A stretch of 64,000 nucleotides of DNA, taken from NCBI GenBank assembly GCA_900316285.1, contig ONCG01000014.1, forward strand, positions 1 through 64,000, written 5' to 3'. The notes below the pieces were generated by a model that saw nothing but the letters and a program-made list of their open reading frames with translations, was not told the origin of the DNA and searched no databases. Positions 6,149 through 14,571 of the stretch are shown here, in pieces; positions within the stretch are counted from its first letter, which is position 1, and each line of letters opens with the position of its first letter. Made by a program: the position numbers and the translations under genes. This DNA is from an uncultured Prevotellaceae bacterium. GTDB taxonomy: Bacteria > Bacteroidota > Bacteroidia > Bacteroidales > Bacteroidaceae.

Positions 6149-8038
6149 ATGAAAAAGAATATCACGATAAACCTTTGCGGAAGGCTCTTCAACATCGACG
6201 AAGACGCCTATGAACTGCTCCGCAACTACATCGACACGCTGCGCAACTATTTTGCTCGGCAGGAGGGCGGTAACGAAATCGCCGACGACCTGGAGGAACG
6301 CATTGCCGAACTGCTCGACGAACTGAAGAGCCAAGGCGTGGAGGCCATTAACATTGACCACGTGAAGGAGGTCATCCGCCGCGTGGGACAGCCAGAAGAG
6401 ATGGAGACGGCCTCCCCCGACACAGCCTCCCCCGACCCCTCCGAAGGGAGGGGAGCCACGAACGCTGCGTTTGTAGCTGGCGAGGGCAATCAAGGTGGAG
6501 AGGGTGCTCAGGGTAGTGGTGCTCAAGGTGGAGAGGGCAATCAGAACGGCGAGGGCGCTCAGAATGAGGAAAAAGGGCGTCGCGGGTCGTTCGACGACTT
6601 CTTCGACCAGCTGGGCACATACCTTCGAGAGTTCTTCCGCGAGTATCGCTTCTATCGCAATCCGAAGGACAAGATGCTGGCTGGCGTCATCTCGGGCTTG
6701 GCCAGCACCTTCGAGGTGGAGGCTACGCAGCTGCGCTTGGCCGTGGTGGCCGTGGTGGTGGCTCTCTCGTTGCTGGGCTCCATGTTTGGCAGTCATCACT
6801 GGCTGGTGTTGTTCAACTTCAACGTCTGCTTGGTCTTCGCACTTATCTATGCCATCCTGGCATTCATCATGCCCGTTGCCGAGACGCCCGAGCAGCAGCT
6901 GAAGATGCAGGGCAAGCCGGTGAACATGCAGAATCTCGCCGAGGAAGTGGTGCAGAACGTCTCGGAAAAGGTAGACAAGGTGAAGCGGAGCAGCGGCTCG
7001 AAGAGTATCCTGAACAGCATCCTGAAGTTCTTCGCCTTCTGCTTCAAGGCTATCATGGTATTGCTGGCGCTGGCGCTGTTCTTCGGTGGTGTAGCCCTAT
7101 TGCTCATGGCCGTGTTCGCCATTTATTCGCCCGACACCATGTCGCAGTTCTTCGCGTGGAACATGGAGCCCATCCTTGGTGTTCATCTGCGGCTCTTCGT
7201 GGCGTTCCTTGTGGCGTTGCTGGCCACGTTGCTCATACCCGCCTATGCCATCATCCAGCACCTGGTGCGTCCGCTGAAGGTCGGTCAGCGCCTCCTGTTG
7301 CTGTTGGTGTGGATTGTTGCATTGGCAACGGCGATTGTCACCGGTGCCATGCTCGACCAGGTGAATACGAAGTACTGGTATGAGCAGAGGGAGTCGGAGA
7401 ACGTGTCGATGAACGAGGAGACGGTTACCGACGAGGGCGTCACGATGAAACTTTGGGAAAAAGACTTCCTCGCCACGCACGGCTGGACCATCCTGAAAGG
7501 AGAGGGCTGCAACGACCGTTTCACGGCCCGTGGCGAGTACTACATGGATGGCCGCTCGCAGACACGCTACCTCGATTGCTACGACGACCATCATCGCCAG
7601 ATCTACAGGGCCGAGAAGGGTGAGTCGCTCATGCCTGGGCGCTATAAGCTCACATGTGCCGTGCGTGCCAATGGCCGTGGAGCCTTCGCCTATACGCTCA
7701 TCGACGGGCAGAAGACGCTGCAGGAGATTCCCGTCACGGGTAATCTTGGCGGCGGCATCTGGAAAGAAGCCATCGACTCGCTGGAGCGCGTCAACCCCAT
7801 TCAGAACGAAGACGAGAAGCTGCGCCGCATGCCCGAACTCAACTTCTACAAGGCGCTCGCACGAGCCAACAACGGGAATGGCTATGGTTGGACGCGTCTG
7901 ACGTTCAGTCCAATCATCGTCACGAAGCCCCACACCATTGTGAACTATGGCGTCACCACCGACCCCGACTTCACCGGTCAGTCGTGGCTCGGCCAGTGGT
8001 TCTCCGCCTGCGACTTCCTGATTGAGAGAGAAGAATAA
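6149..8038 (+). CDS. PspC-domain membrane protein, 629 aa
   Basis: Residues 1-85 form an alpha-helical module (MKKNITINLCGRLFNIDEDA.., DDLEERIAELL, DHVKEVIRRVGQPEEM) usual in Bacteroidetes PspC proteins. About 87-150 is a low-complexity linker rich in Gly, Glu and Asn that includes a palindromic DNA repeat read in frame. Around 168-230 lies the PspC domain (RNPKDKMLAGVISGLASTF.., two hydrophobic helices). Further membrane helices follow (AFCFKAIMVLLALALFFGG, FVAFLVALLATLLIPAYAII, LLLLLVWIVALATAIV), then an extracytoplasmic C-terminal domain. PspC domains are known from envelope-stress signalling. The start is the ATG at 6149, just after the PadR stop; an ATG at 6137 would overlap it. Confidence 0.9.
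   Translation: MKKNITINLCGRLFNIDEDAYELLRNYIDTLRNYFARQEGGNEIADDLEERIAELLDELKSQGVEAINIDHVKEVIRRVGQPEEMETASPDTASPDPSEGRGATNAAFVAGEGNQGGEGAQGSGAQGGEGNQNGEGAQNEEKGRRGSFDDFFDQLGTYLREFFREYRFYRNPKDKMLAGVISGLASTFEVEATQLRLAVVAVVVALSLLGSMFGSHHWLVLFNFNVCLVFALIYAILAFIMPVAETPEQQLKMQGKPVNMQNLAEEVVQNVSEKVDKVKRSSGSKSILNSILKFFAFCFKAIMVLLALALFFGGVALLLMAVFAIYSPDTMSQFFAWNMEPILGVHLRLFVAFLVALLATLLIPAYAIIQHLVRPLKVGQRLLLLLVWIVALATAIVTGAMLDQVNTKYWYEQRESENVSMNEETVTDEGVTMKLWEKDFLATHGWTILKGEGCNDRFTARGEYYMDGRSQTRYLDCYDDHHRQIYRAEKGESLMPGRYKLTCAVRANGRGAFAYTLIDGQKTLQEIPVTGNLGGGIWKEAIDSLERVNPIQNEDEKLRRMPELNFYKALARANNGNGYGWTRLTFSPIIVTKPHTIVNYGVTTDPDFTGQSWLGQWFSACDFLIEREE
6409..6459. repeat. CCCCTCC/GGAGGGG palindrome inserted in frame in the PspC gene
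   Basis: Bases 6425-6459 match, with about three differences over 35 bp, the reverse complement of the intergenic palindrome at 42861-42895, and a partial extra copy of its first part precedes at 6409-6424. It encodes residues near 87-104 (TASPDTASPDPSEGRGAT) without disturbing the frame. Confidence 0.75.
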
Positions 8039-8117
8039 TTGATAATTAATAATTGATAATTGATAATTCTTTCTCCGCTGCAGCCTCACCCCCAGCCCCT
8101 CTCCAAAAGGAGAGGGT
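8036..8117. repeat. TAATTGATAA microsatellite and CCCCTCTCC/GGAGAGGG palindrome
   Basis: TAATTGATAATTAATAATTG begins at the PspC stop codon and is followed at 8082-8116 by GCCTCACCCCCAGCCCCTCT and AAAAGGAGAGGG. Similar AT microsatellites follow stop codons at 28464 and 35882. The palindrome belongs to the same family as those at 9241, 31231 and 42861. Confidence 0.6.
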
Positions 8118-8199
8118 AGCTATGAGCGGCAAGCCGAGCGATGATTAGCAATTGATGGTTGATTATTCATTCGTGGTTGGGGAGGGGGGGGAGCAACCA

Positions 8200-8615
8200 G
8201 CGGAAAGACCCCAAAGGGGTCGCATGTGCATAACCGCGGGTTTTAACCCGCGGAATAAAGGACTCTAACATATGCCCTCGTCCCCAAAGGGGACGCACAG
8301 CAACTGGAATGCCAATTCGTCAGCTTGGTTATGTGCGACCCCTTTAGGGTCGGGTTACTGGGGATATGTCATCCACCGCGGGTCTTAACCCGCGGATAGC
8401 AGATACAATAAATGAATATCGCCCCCAAAGGGGTCGCACATCGTTAGGCATAAGGTAGATGAGCAGGCATTTCTAGCTGTTGTGCGCCCCCTTCGGGGAC
8501 GAGGGGCATGCGAGAGTATTCTCTCCGCAGGTCAAGACCTGGGCTCTTTCTCTGCTTCGCTACGAAAGCGGCAAAGCCGAGCGATGCATAGTGTGACCTC
8601 TCCGAGGTCTTTTTT
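8200..8615. repeat. Second cluster of GACCCC/GGGGTC and CCGCGGGT/ACCCGCGG palindromes
   Basis: GACCCCAAAGGGGTCGCA (8209), CCGCGGGTTTTAACCCGCGG (8235), CCCCAAAGGGGACGCA (8283), TGCGACCCCTTTAGGGTCG (8334), CCGCGGGTCTTAACCCGCGG (8376), CCCCCAAAGGGGTCGCA (8422) and GAAAGCGGCAAAGCCGAGCG (8564) are interleaved. The cluster fills the 677 bp between the PspC gene and the next gene; no other gene is seen there. Confidence 0.75.
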
Positions 8616-8715
8616 CGAAAAAAACCACGAGTGGCGATTAAACCTTTTGCCGCGTGCATCGTCTAAAGGAATGTTTGAATCAAACCCAATCAATCAACTA
8701 AAATCTAAAAAGTAA

Positions 8716-9225
8716 ATGAAAAAAGTAATGATGATGCTTGCCATGCTGGCAGTAACATTCACCATGCAGGCACAGCAGAAGTTCCACGATCTCGAGTTGA
8801 ATCAGGTCTCAGGTCCTGTGAAATCGATTGTTTCCAATGTTATGGGTATGGCCCAAACCATCACCTTCACAAAGGAGGGCAAGATGTCGCAGGAAGGCAT
8901 GAGCGATGCCGTCTACGACGCTGATGGCTACATGCAGTCGGCCAAGATGTCGTTTCAGGGTCAGGAGATGGTTGTCAAGTATACCTGGGAGAATGGCAAG
9001 GTGGCTGCCCAGACCATGAATGTGATGGGTAACGATATGACCATCAAGCGCACCTACAACGAGAAAGGCGCTGCTGCCTCGGAGTCGATGAACATGGGTG
9101 GTCAGGAGATGTCGATGCCCTACACCGACTATAAGTACGACGACCACGGCAATTGGATTAGTCGTAAGATGTCGATGATGGGTCAGGAAATGGAGCAGAC
9201 CCGCACCATCGAGTATTTCGAGTAA
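8716..9225 (+). CDS. Methionine-rich secreted protein, 169 aa
   Basis: A signal peptide (MKKVMMMLAMLAVTFTMQAQQ) precedes about 148 residues with repeated short units such as YDADGYMQSAKM, YNEKGAAASESM and YDDHGNWISRKM. These resemble YD/RHS-type beta-hairpin repeats, and methionine is unusually frequent (GQEM occurs four times). The product is probably periplasmic or surface-located. The Met-rich strands might bind metal or resist oxidation, but that is a guess. No partner genes are adjacent; both flanks are repeat clusters. Confidence 0.82.
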   Translation: MKKVMMMLAMLAVTFTMQAQQKFHDLELNQVSGPVKSIVSNVMGMAQTITFTKEGKMSQEGMSDAVYDADGYMQSAKMSFQGQEMVVKYTWENGKVAAQTMNVMGNDMTIKRTYNEKGAAASESMNMGGQEMSMPYTDYKYDDHGNWISRKMSMMGQEMEQTRTIEYFE

Positions 9226-9235
9226 GACACAACCA

Positions 9236-9420
9236 GTAGTCCCCTCCTCCCGGGAGGAGGGGTCAGGGGTGGCGAAGCGCGAGGAGGGAGCGATGAGGGG
9301 AGCGCAGCGACGGGGGAAGAGAAAAATAATGATATAACCTATTACAAACCAAATAATTAGATAAAGGTCGAACCTTGTTCTTCTCTACCACCCCGCACCC
9401 CTCCTCCCAAGAGGAGGGGA
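9236..9420. repeat. Pair of CCCCTCC/GGAGGGG palindromes
   Basis: CCCCTCCTCCCGGGAGGAGG at 9242 and CCCCTCCTCCCAAGAGGAGG at 9398 flank a short AT-rich stretch. They are members of the palindrome family also found at 8082, 31231 and 42861. Confidence 0.6.
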
Positions 9421-9469
9421 CAACAAATTGACTCCTTCCTCAATTTTGATACGCCCTTGTGGAAATTTG

Positions 9470-9610
9470 GGTGTATATGCTTGCAGGTTGTTCGTTATTG
9501 TTCGGGCAGACACAGGGGTCTGCCCCTACGGCTGGCTGCAAATCATTCGTCCCTTTTCTCCCCTTTTCTCCCCCTTTCTCCCCTTTAAGCCCTTTCACTC
9601 CCCTTAAAAA
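9470..9610. repeat. GGGCAGAC palindrome plus C-T-rich CCCTTT repeat
   Basis: TGCAGGTTGTTCGTTATTG, then the palindrome CGGGCAGACACAGGGGTCTG+CCC (9503-9530), then CATTCGTCCCTTTT and a run of CCCC-TTT words to 9610. The same three modules in the same order occur at 20013-20130. This region extends the transporter frame upstream only by chance. Confidence 0.65.
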
Positions 9611-9631
9611 AACAATATTTTCCTCATGTTT

Positions 9632-9662
9632 TTTGTTGTTTCCGACATTTTTATTACCTTTG
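9632..9662 (+). promoter_or_regulatory. Promoter of the MFS transporter gene
   Basis: TTTG (9632-9635), 19 nt, TACCTTTG (9655-9662), placing the transcription start about 20 nt before the ATG at 9690. It shows that the in-frame ATG at 9459 is not the start. Confidence 0.75.
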
Positions 9663-9689
9663 CACGGAATAATTAAACTGACAGAAAAT

Positions 9690-10991
9690 ATGAACACGAA
9701 ATCGAGATTAGCCGTGATGAACTTCCTGGAGTTTGCCGTCTGGGGAGCGTATCTCACGTGTATGGGAAACTACCTGGGCGTAGCAGGCTTGGGTAGCGAA
9801 ATCAGTTGGTTCTATGCCATTCAGGGCATCGTCTCCATCTTCATGCCTACGCTCATGGGTATTGTCGCTGACAAGTGGATTCAGCCACAGCGCCTGCTGG
9901 GCTTGTGCCATCTGGCTGCCGGAGCATTCATGCTCGTGTGCTGGTGGATGGGTGTGCAGGCAGGCTTCGGACAGGAGATTCCCGACAAGGGACTGTTCAT
10001 CGCCATGTATACGATGAGCGTTGCGTTCTTCATGCCAACCATCGCTTTGGCCAACACCACGGCGTTCACCATCCTGAAGGAACAGGGCATGGACACGGTG
10101 AAGGACTTCCCTCCCATCCGCGTGCTGGGCACCGTGGGCTTCATCGCTACGATGTGGTTTGTGAACTGCGCTGTGTGGGAGGATGGCTCATTCTCGATGA
10201 CGCTGGCCGACAATGCACATAAGTTCCAATACACCTACATGCAATTCTTCGTGTCGGGTGTGCTGAGCCTTGTGCTGTTTGCCTATTGCCTGACGCTGCC
10301 CGAGTGCCGCGTGGAGAAGAAGGAAGGCAAGATGTCGCTGGCCGAGTCGTTCGGCCTGAATGCCTTCAAGCTGTTCAAGACGCGGAAGATGGCGCTGTTC
10401 TTCATCTTCTCGGCTCTGCTGGGCATGTGCCTACAGGTGACCAACGGCTTCGCAGGTCCGTTCATCACGTCGTTCAAGGGCGATCCCGCCTATGCATCTA
10501 CGTTTGCCGCCAATAACGCCACGCTGCTGACCTCCATTTCGCAGATTAGCGAGGCTCTGTGCATCCTGATGATTCCCTTCTTCCTGAAGCGCTTCGGCAT
10601 TAAGATTGTGATGCTTATGTCGATGTTTGCATGGGTGTTCCGCTTCGGCTTCTTCGGCATTGGTAATCCAGCTATGCCGGGCGTGTTGCTCTTCGTGCTG
10701 TCGTGCATCGTCTACGGAGTGGCCTTCGACTTCTTCAATGTGTCGGGTGGCATCTTCGTCGACCAGGAGTGCGAGCCCCGAGTGAAGGCTTCGGCACAAG
10801 GTCTCTTTATGATGATGACCAATGGCATCGGAGCCACGGTAGGTACGCTGGCCGCTGGCGAGGTTGTGAATAAGTTCTGCTCGTGGCAGGGTAACTATCT
10901 GCTGGGCGACTGGCAGACGTGCTGGTTCATCTTCGCCGCCTTCGCATTGGTGGTGGGCATCACGTTTGCACTCGTGTTCAAGACGAAATAG
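9690..10991 (+). CDS. MFS transporter, nucleoside:H+ symporter-like, 433 aa
   Basis: The start MNTKSRLAVMNFLEFAVWGAYLTCMGNYL is characteristic of the NupG/XapB-type nucleoside permease branch of the major facilitator superfamily. About 12 hydrophobic helices can be traced (for example GIVSIFMPTLMGIVAD, AVSVLSLVLFAYCLTL-like and FAAFALVVGITFALVF segments), and the length is normal for the family. It should import nucleosides at the inner membrane. The upstream in-frame extension (9459-9689) is made of repeats and lies before the promoter. The gene is monocistronic. Substrate is inferred from family resemblance only. Confidence 0.85.
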   Translation: MNTKSRLAVMNFLEFAVWGAYLTCMGNYLGVAGLGSEISWFYAIQGIVSIFMPTLMGIVADKWIQPQRLLGLCHLAAGAFMLVCWWMGVQAGFGQEIPDKGLFIAMYTMSVAFFMPTIALANTTAFTILKEQGMDTVKDFPPIRVLGTVGFIATMWFVNCAVWEDGSFSMTLADNAHKFQYTYMQFFVSGVLSLVLFAYCLTLPECRVEKKEGKMSLAESFGLNAFKLFKTRKMALFFIFSALLGMCLQVTNGFAGPFITSFKGDPAYASTFAANNATLLTSISQISEALCILMIPFFLKRFGIKIVMLMSMFAWVFRFGFFGIGNPAMPGVLLFVLSCIVYGVAFDFFNVSGGIFVDQECEPRVKASAQGLFMMMTNGIGATVGTLAAGEVVNKFCSWQGNYLLGDWQTCWFIFAAFALVVGITFALVFKTK

Positions 10992-11155
10992 GACGCTGCG
11001 CGGGCGGTTCAAAGCGCTGCGCGCGGTTCAAAGCCCTGCGGGCGTTCAAAAGTCGCTGCGCAACGTTCAAGGTTTAAAGCGCTTCGCGCGTTCAAAAGGT
11101 TTAAGGCCCTATGGGCGTTTATGACCCTGCGGGCGTTCAAAAGGTGTAAGCATTA
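10992..11155. repeat. Degenerate GCGCTGCGCG-GTTCAAA repeats
   Basis: Units of the form GCGCTGCGCGCGGTTCAAA, CCCTGCGGGCGTTCAAAA and CGCTTCGCGCGTTCAAAAGG follow each other directly after the transporter stop codon. Each has a small GC palindrome and the tail GTTCAAA. The reverse-complement pattern (TTTGAACCGCGCGAAGCGC) occurs at 35935-36107. Confidence 0.6.
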
Positions 11156-11163
11156 AAGGCAGA

Positions 11164-11706
11164 ATGGAAAGAGTTCGACTGAAATTCAAAGGTGTGTCGG
11201 AGATTGTGGGCAGCGACGAGATTGGGCTGCTCATCCTCACTGACATCGCCGAGCAAAATCAGCTGGCAATCCCCTGCGATAGGGCGATGATACGCGAGTT
11301 TGGCTTGCGCATTGGCCATGCCGAGGTGGTAGGAAGACTACTGCCTGAGGTGTTGTGGCACGTCATCGCCATGCAGACCAACATGCAGTTCGAGGTGCTC
11401 ATCACGGGCATCATGGACGGCCAATATCGGTCGTTGCTGGTGAACACGGGCAATCAGGAACCGGTTGCCATCCGCATCAGCGATGCCGTTCTGCTAGCCT
11501 ACATAGCCAAGCTGCCCATCTACATCGATAGCGTGCTGATGAGCAAGCAGTGTGCCCCATACGTCAAGGAGGCGCAGGGCGTCGCCATTCCCGTGAACAC
11601 CATTTCCACCGATATGCTCAAGGACGCACTTGCCAAGGCCATCGAGGAAGAGAAGTACGAACTTGCCTCCCACCTGCGTGACGAGCTCAGGAGGAGAAGA
11701 CTATGA
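11164..11706 (+). CDS. Bifunctional nuclease family (DUF151) protein with UVR motif, 180 aa
   Basis: Residues 1-135 match the BFN/DUF151 fold: EIGLLILTDIAEQNQLAIPCD, LPEVLWHVIAM, FEVLITGIMDGQYRSLL and RISDAVLLAYIAKLPIYID. A UVR-like helical hairpin follows at about 148-178 (LAKAIEEEKYELASHLRDELRR), a usual C-terminal addition in Bacteroidetes. Family members have reported RNase/DNase activity; the role in these bacteria is unclear. The gene overlaps rsmE by 4 bp, so the two are translationally coupled. Confidence 0.88.
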   Translation: MERVRLKFKGVSEIVGSDEIGLLILTDIAEQNQLAIPCDRAMIREFGLRIGHAEVVGRLLPEVLWHVIAMQTNMQFEVLITGIMDGQYRSLLVNTGNQEPVAIRISDAVLLAYIAKLPIYIDSVLMSKQCAPYVKEAQGVAIPVNTISTDMLKDALAKAIEEEKYELASHLRDELRRRRL

Positions 11707-12464
11707 AAGAAGTAAGATATTTCTACGTGCCTGATGCTGCCGAGCAAACGGAACTGCCTCAGGACGAAGCCATCCATGCGCTGCGCGTGCTCCGACTGAA
11801 GGAAGACGACGAAATCTTCCTGATGGACGGCCGTGGCGTGTTCTATCATGCCCAGGTGTCGATGGCGAATTCGAAGCATTGCTACTATCGTCTTCTCAGC
11901 GCGCTGCCGCAAGAGCCTACGTGGCACGGACGCATCCACTTGGCCATTGCACCCACGAAGAACATCGATAGAATGGAGTGGTTGGCCGAGAAGGCGACGG
12001 AGGTGGGCTTCGATGAGTTGTCGTTCCTCGACTGCCAGTTCTCTGAACGGCGGCAGTTGCGTCAGGATCGCATCGAGAAAATCGTTGTGGCAGCGATGAA
12101 GCAGAGTCGCAAGGCGTGGCTGCCGAAGGTGAACGACATGGTGTCCTTCCGCGACTTCGTGCTTTCACCCCGTGAGGGCCGCAAGTTCATCGCACATTGC
12201 TACGACCCCTCTTCCTTCCCCGACGATGCACGTTTCGAGCGCAAGGACTTGTTTTCGGAACTCACTCAGCCTGCCATCCTTCACGAGGACGTCACCATCC
12301 TGGTTGGTCCGGAAGGCGATTTCTCCATTGGCGAAGTCGAACAGGCGGTGGAGAACGGCTTCCAGCCCGTGACGCTCGGGCAGAGTCGCCTGCGTACAGA
12401 AACCGCTGGCTTGGCTGCCGTGATGATGGCACAACTTGCCAAGGCCGTCAGGATAACCAATTGA
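11703..12464 (+). CDS. rsmE: 16S rRNA (uracil1498-N3)-methyltransferase RsmE
   Basis: RsmE methylates N3 of U1498 in helix 44 of 16S rRNA using S-adenosylmethionine. An N-terminal PUA-like domain (VRYFYVPDAAEQTELPQDEAIH..LRVLRLKEDDEIFLMDGRG) is followed by the SPOUT knot with WLAEKATEVGFDEL, LVGPEGDFSIGEVEQAVENG and LGQSRLRTETAGLAAV. The 253-residue length is normal. The ATG overlaps the stop of the nuclease gene (ATGA). Confidence 0.95.
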   Translation: MKEVRYFYVPDAAEQTELPQDEAIHALRVLRLKEDDEIFLMDGRGVFYHAQVSMANSKHCYYRLLSALPQEPTWHGRIHLAIAPTKNIDRMEWLAEKATEVGFDELSFLDCQFSERRQLRQDRIEKIVVAAMKQSRKAWLPKVNDMVSFRDFVLSPREGRKFIAHCYDPSSFPDDARFERKDLFSELTQPAILHEDVTILVGPEGDFSIGEVEQAVENGFQPVTLGQSRLRTETAGLAAVMMAQLAKAVRITN

Positions 12465-12527
12465 TTCCACGCAGTTTTGATGAACATGTTCAACAAAGAT
12501 TGTTTTTTTGAAACAAAGCATAGAAGA

Positions 12528-13910
12528 ATGAATTATAAACAGTTCGCGATATGGGCAAGCGCCCTCGTCATCATCTTGTCTGGTTGCAAGGAAAGCGAAT
12601 TCACGCATGCCCTACCTGCCAATAGTACGGCGTTGATGTCGGTGGATATTGGCAAGGCGAGTGGGGTGGGGAGTAATGCCTTGCTGAAGGCATTGCTCAT
12701 GGTGAGCAATACCGACGACGGAGGCATCGACCTCATGCAGAAAGCCTATCTCTTTGAGACTGCCGACGGCTATTTGGGCCTTTGTGCCGCCGTGAGAGAT
12801 GCCGACCACCTCGTTGAAACTTTCAGCGCGATGTCGGCAAAGGGACGTTGCAAGGTGCTCGACAAGTCGGGCGATGCCTTCGTGAGCGTGCTGGGCGATG
12901 CTTGGGCGGTGGCTTTCGACGACGACGCCTTGCTCGTGGGTGGTCCCGTGGCCATTGCCGAGCAACAGCAGATGCAGTCGCGCTTGGTGCGCTATCTGGC
13001 GCAAGACGCCGAGCGCAGCGGCATGGCTTCACCGATGTTCCAAAAGCTCGATTCCATCGATGCTCCGATGGCCCTTGTGGCGCAGGTGAAAGCCCTGCCT
13101 GAGCAGATGGCCATCCCCTTCATGCTGGGCGCTCCCCGCGATGCCGACCCCTCGCAGGTGTTGGTGGCAGCGGCTATGAAAGCAGAGAAGCAATGTCTGC
13201 TGATGACAGGCCACACCTTTTCCTTCAACAAGAAGACCGACGCCGCCCTGCAAGAGGCTGCGCAGGTGTTCCGTCCGCTGCAAGGGAGTTATCTGAACAC
13301 GGTGTCGAAGGATGCTGCGCTGGGTCTTTTCTTGAATGTGGAAGGCACCCGCTTCCTGCCTCTTATGCATCAGAATGCAGGTCTGCAGACGTTGTTGGCT
13401 GGCATCAATGCCGCCATCGACATGGATAATATCATCAAGAGCGTAGATGGCGAAATGACGATTACGATGCCTGTTCTCTCAGATAAGAAACTCAGTCTTA
13501 CGATGGTGGCACAACTCGCTCATTCTCAATGGCTTGCAGATGTTGGTTATTGGAAAGATTCATGTCCGAAAGGTGGTCGCATCCTGCCTTGGGCGCCCGA
13601 TGGCTATAGCTATCAGAATGGCGACGACGCCTTCTATTTCGGTGTGAAAGGCGCGTCTGCGAGTGAAGCTTCGAAGAGCCCTCTGCAGTTCTATAGCGGC
13701 ACCACGGCCGAGCAGGCTCGCGCAGCCATCGCTGATGCCGAGCAACCGCTGAGCGCATCCGTTCAGGAGCATCTGAAGGACGCCCGTCTGGGAATGGTTG
13801 TCAACATGGGCGACTTCACTTCCGATGAAGGATTGGCCGGTAAGTTGCTGCCCATTCTCAAAGATGTTTTCGGTGATGTGAAAACCATCGTGTATAAAAC
13901 GACTCGTTAA
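12528..13910 (+). CDS. Lipoprotein, DUF4836-like, 460 aa
   Basis: MNYKQFAIWASALVIILSGCKES is a lipoprotein signal with lipobox LSGC. The following HALPANSTALMSVDIGKASG resembles, from memory, the DUF4836 family of Bacteroidetes lipoproteins. Two halves each with SLDxxDAPMALVAQV- or MVVNMGDF-type strands suggest a duplicated alpha/beta fold. The gene starts an apparent three-gene operon with an ABC ATPase (2 bp downstream) and a permease, which suggests that it is the substrate-interacting part of that exporter or its cargo. An ATG at 12477 in frame gives no better signal peptide. Confidence 0.82.
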   Translation: MNYKQFAIWASALVIILSGCKESEFTHALPANSTALMSVDIGKASGVGSNALLKALLMVSNTDDGGIDLMQKAYLFETADGYLGLCAAVRDADHLVETFSAMSAKGRCKVLDKSGDAFVSVLGDAWAVAFDDDALLVGGPVAIAEQQQMQSRLVRYLAQDAERSGMASPMFQKLDSIDAPMALVAQVKALPEQMAIPFMLGAPRDADPSQVLVAAAMKAEKQCLLMTGHTFSFNKKTDAALQEAAQVFRPLQGSYLNTVSKDAALGLFLNVEGTRFLPLMHQNAGLQTLLAGINAAIDMDNIIKSVDGEMTITMPVLSDKKLSLTMVAQLAHSQWLADVGYWKDSCPKGGRILPWAPDGYSYQNGDDAFYFGVKGASASEASKSPLQFYSGTTAEQARAAIADAEQPLSASVQEHLKDARLGMVVNMGDFTSDEGLAGKLLPILKDVFGDVKTIVYKTTR

Positions 13911-13912
13911 TC

Positions 13913-14557
13913 ATGAATACAATTAAGCTGAGCCACGTGCTTCCACAAGTCTTTGCACACGCTTCCGATCTGCACTCGCAAGTATGGCAGCAGGAGGTGA
14001 CGTTCGAAAAAGGCAGGAAATATCTCATCGAGGCCGATAGCGGCATGGGCAAGAGCACCTTTTGCAGCTATCTCATCGGCTATCGCAACGACTATTCGGG
14101 CGAACTTCTTATGGATGGCCGCCCTGCCAAGCAGCTCACGGTGAGGGAATGGACTGAGCTCCGCCGTCGCCACATCAGCTATCTGTTTCAGGAACTGCGC
14201 CTGTTTCCCGAACTCTCGTCGTGGGAAAATGTCCAGATCAAGAACCGCCTCACAGGCTTTGCCACCGATGCGCAAATCGATGGCTGGTTCGAGCGTCTGG
14301 GCATTGCCGATAAGAAAGAGGAGAAGATTGGCATGATGTCGTTTGGCCAGCAGCAGCGTGTAGCCCTCATCCGCGCCCTCAGTCAGCCTTTCGACTTCTT
14401 GTTGGCCGACGAACCCATCAGCCACCTCGACGATGTGAATAGCAACCAGATGGGCCAGCTGATGATGGAAGAGGCCGACCGCCAAGGAGCAGCCATCATC
14501 ATCACCAGCATCGGCAAGCATGTTGAGTTGCCCTACGACAGGCACTTGAAGCTATAA
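13913..14557 (+). CDS. ABC transporter ATP-binding protein, 214 aa
   Basis: Walker A is ADSGMGKST (residues 41-49, K47), the signature is MSFGQQQR (141-148, a variant of LSGGQ) and Walker B is FLLADEP (161-167) with the H-loop replaced or missing near SIGKH. Length fits the LolD/MacB group of ATPases. With the adjacent FtsX-like permease, it probably powers a mechanotransmission-type machine acting on lipoproteins or surface molecules rather than classic import. Confidence 0.92.
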   Translation: MNTIKLSHVLPQVFAHASDLHSQVWQQEVTFEKGRKYLIEADSGMGKSTFCSYLIGYRNDYSGELLMDGRPAKQLTVREWTELRRRHISYLFQELRLFPELSSWENVQIKNRLTGFATDAQIDGWFERLGIADKKEEKIGMMSFGQQQRVALIRALSQPFDFLLADEPISHLDDVNSNQMGQLMMEEADRQGAAIIITSIGKHVELPYDRHLKL

Positions 14558-14571
14558 AGCACATAGAAATT

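Noticed and set aside
9459-9689. N-terminal extension of the MFS transporter
   Set aside because: It covers repeat sequence and lies upstream of, and across, the promoter at 9632-9662; the family's N-terminus begins at 9690.
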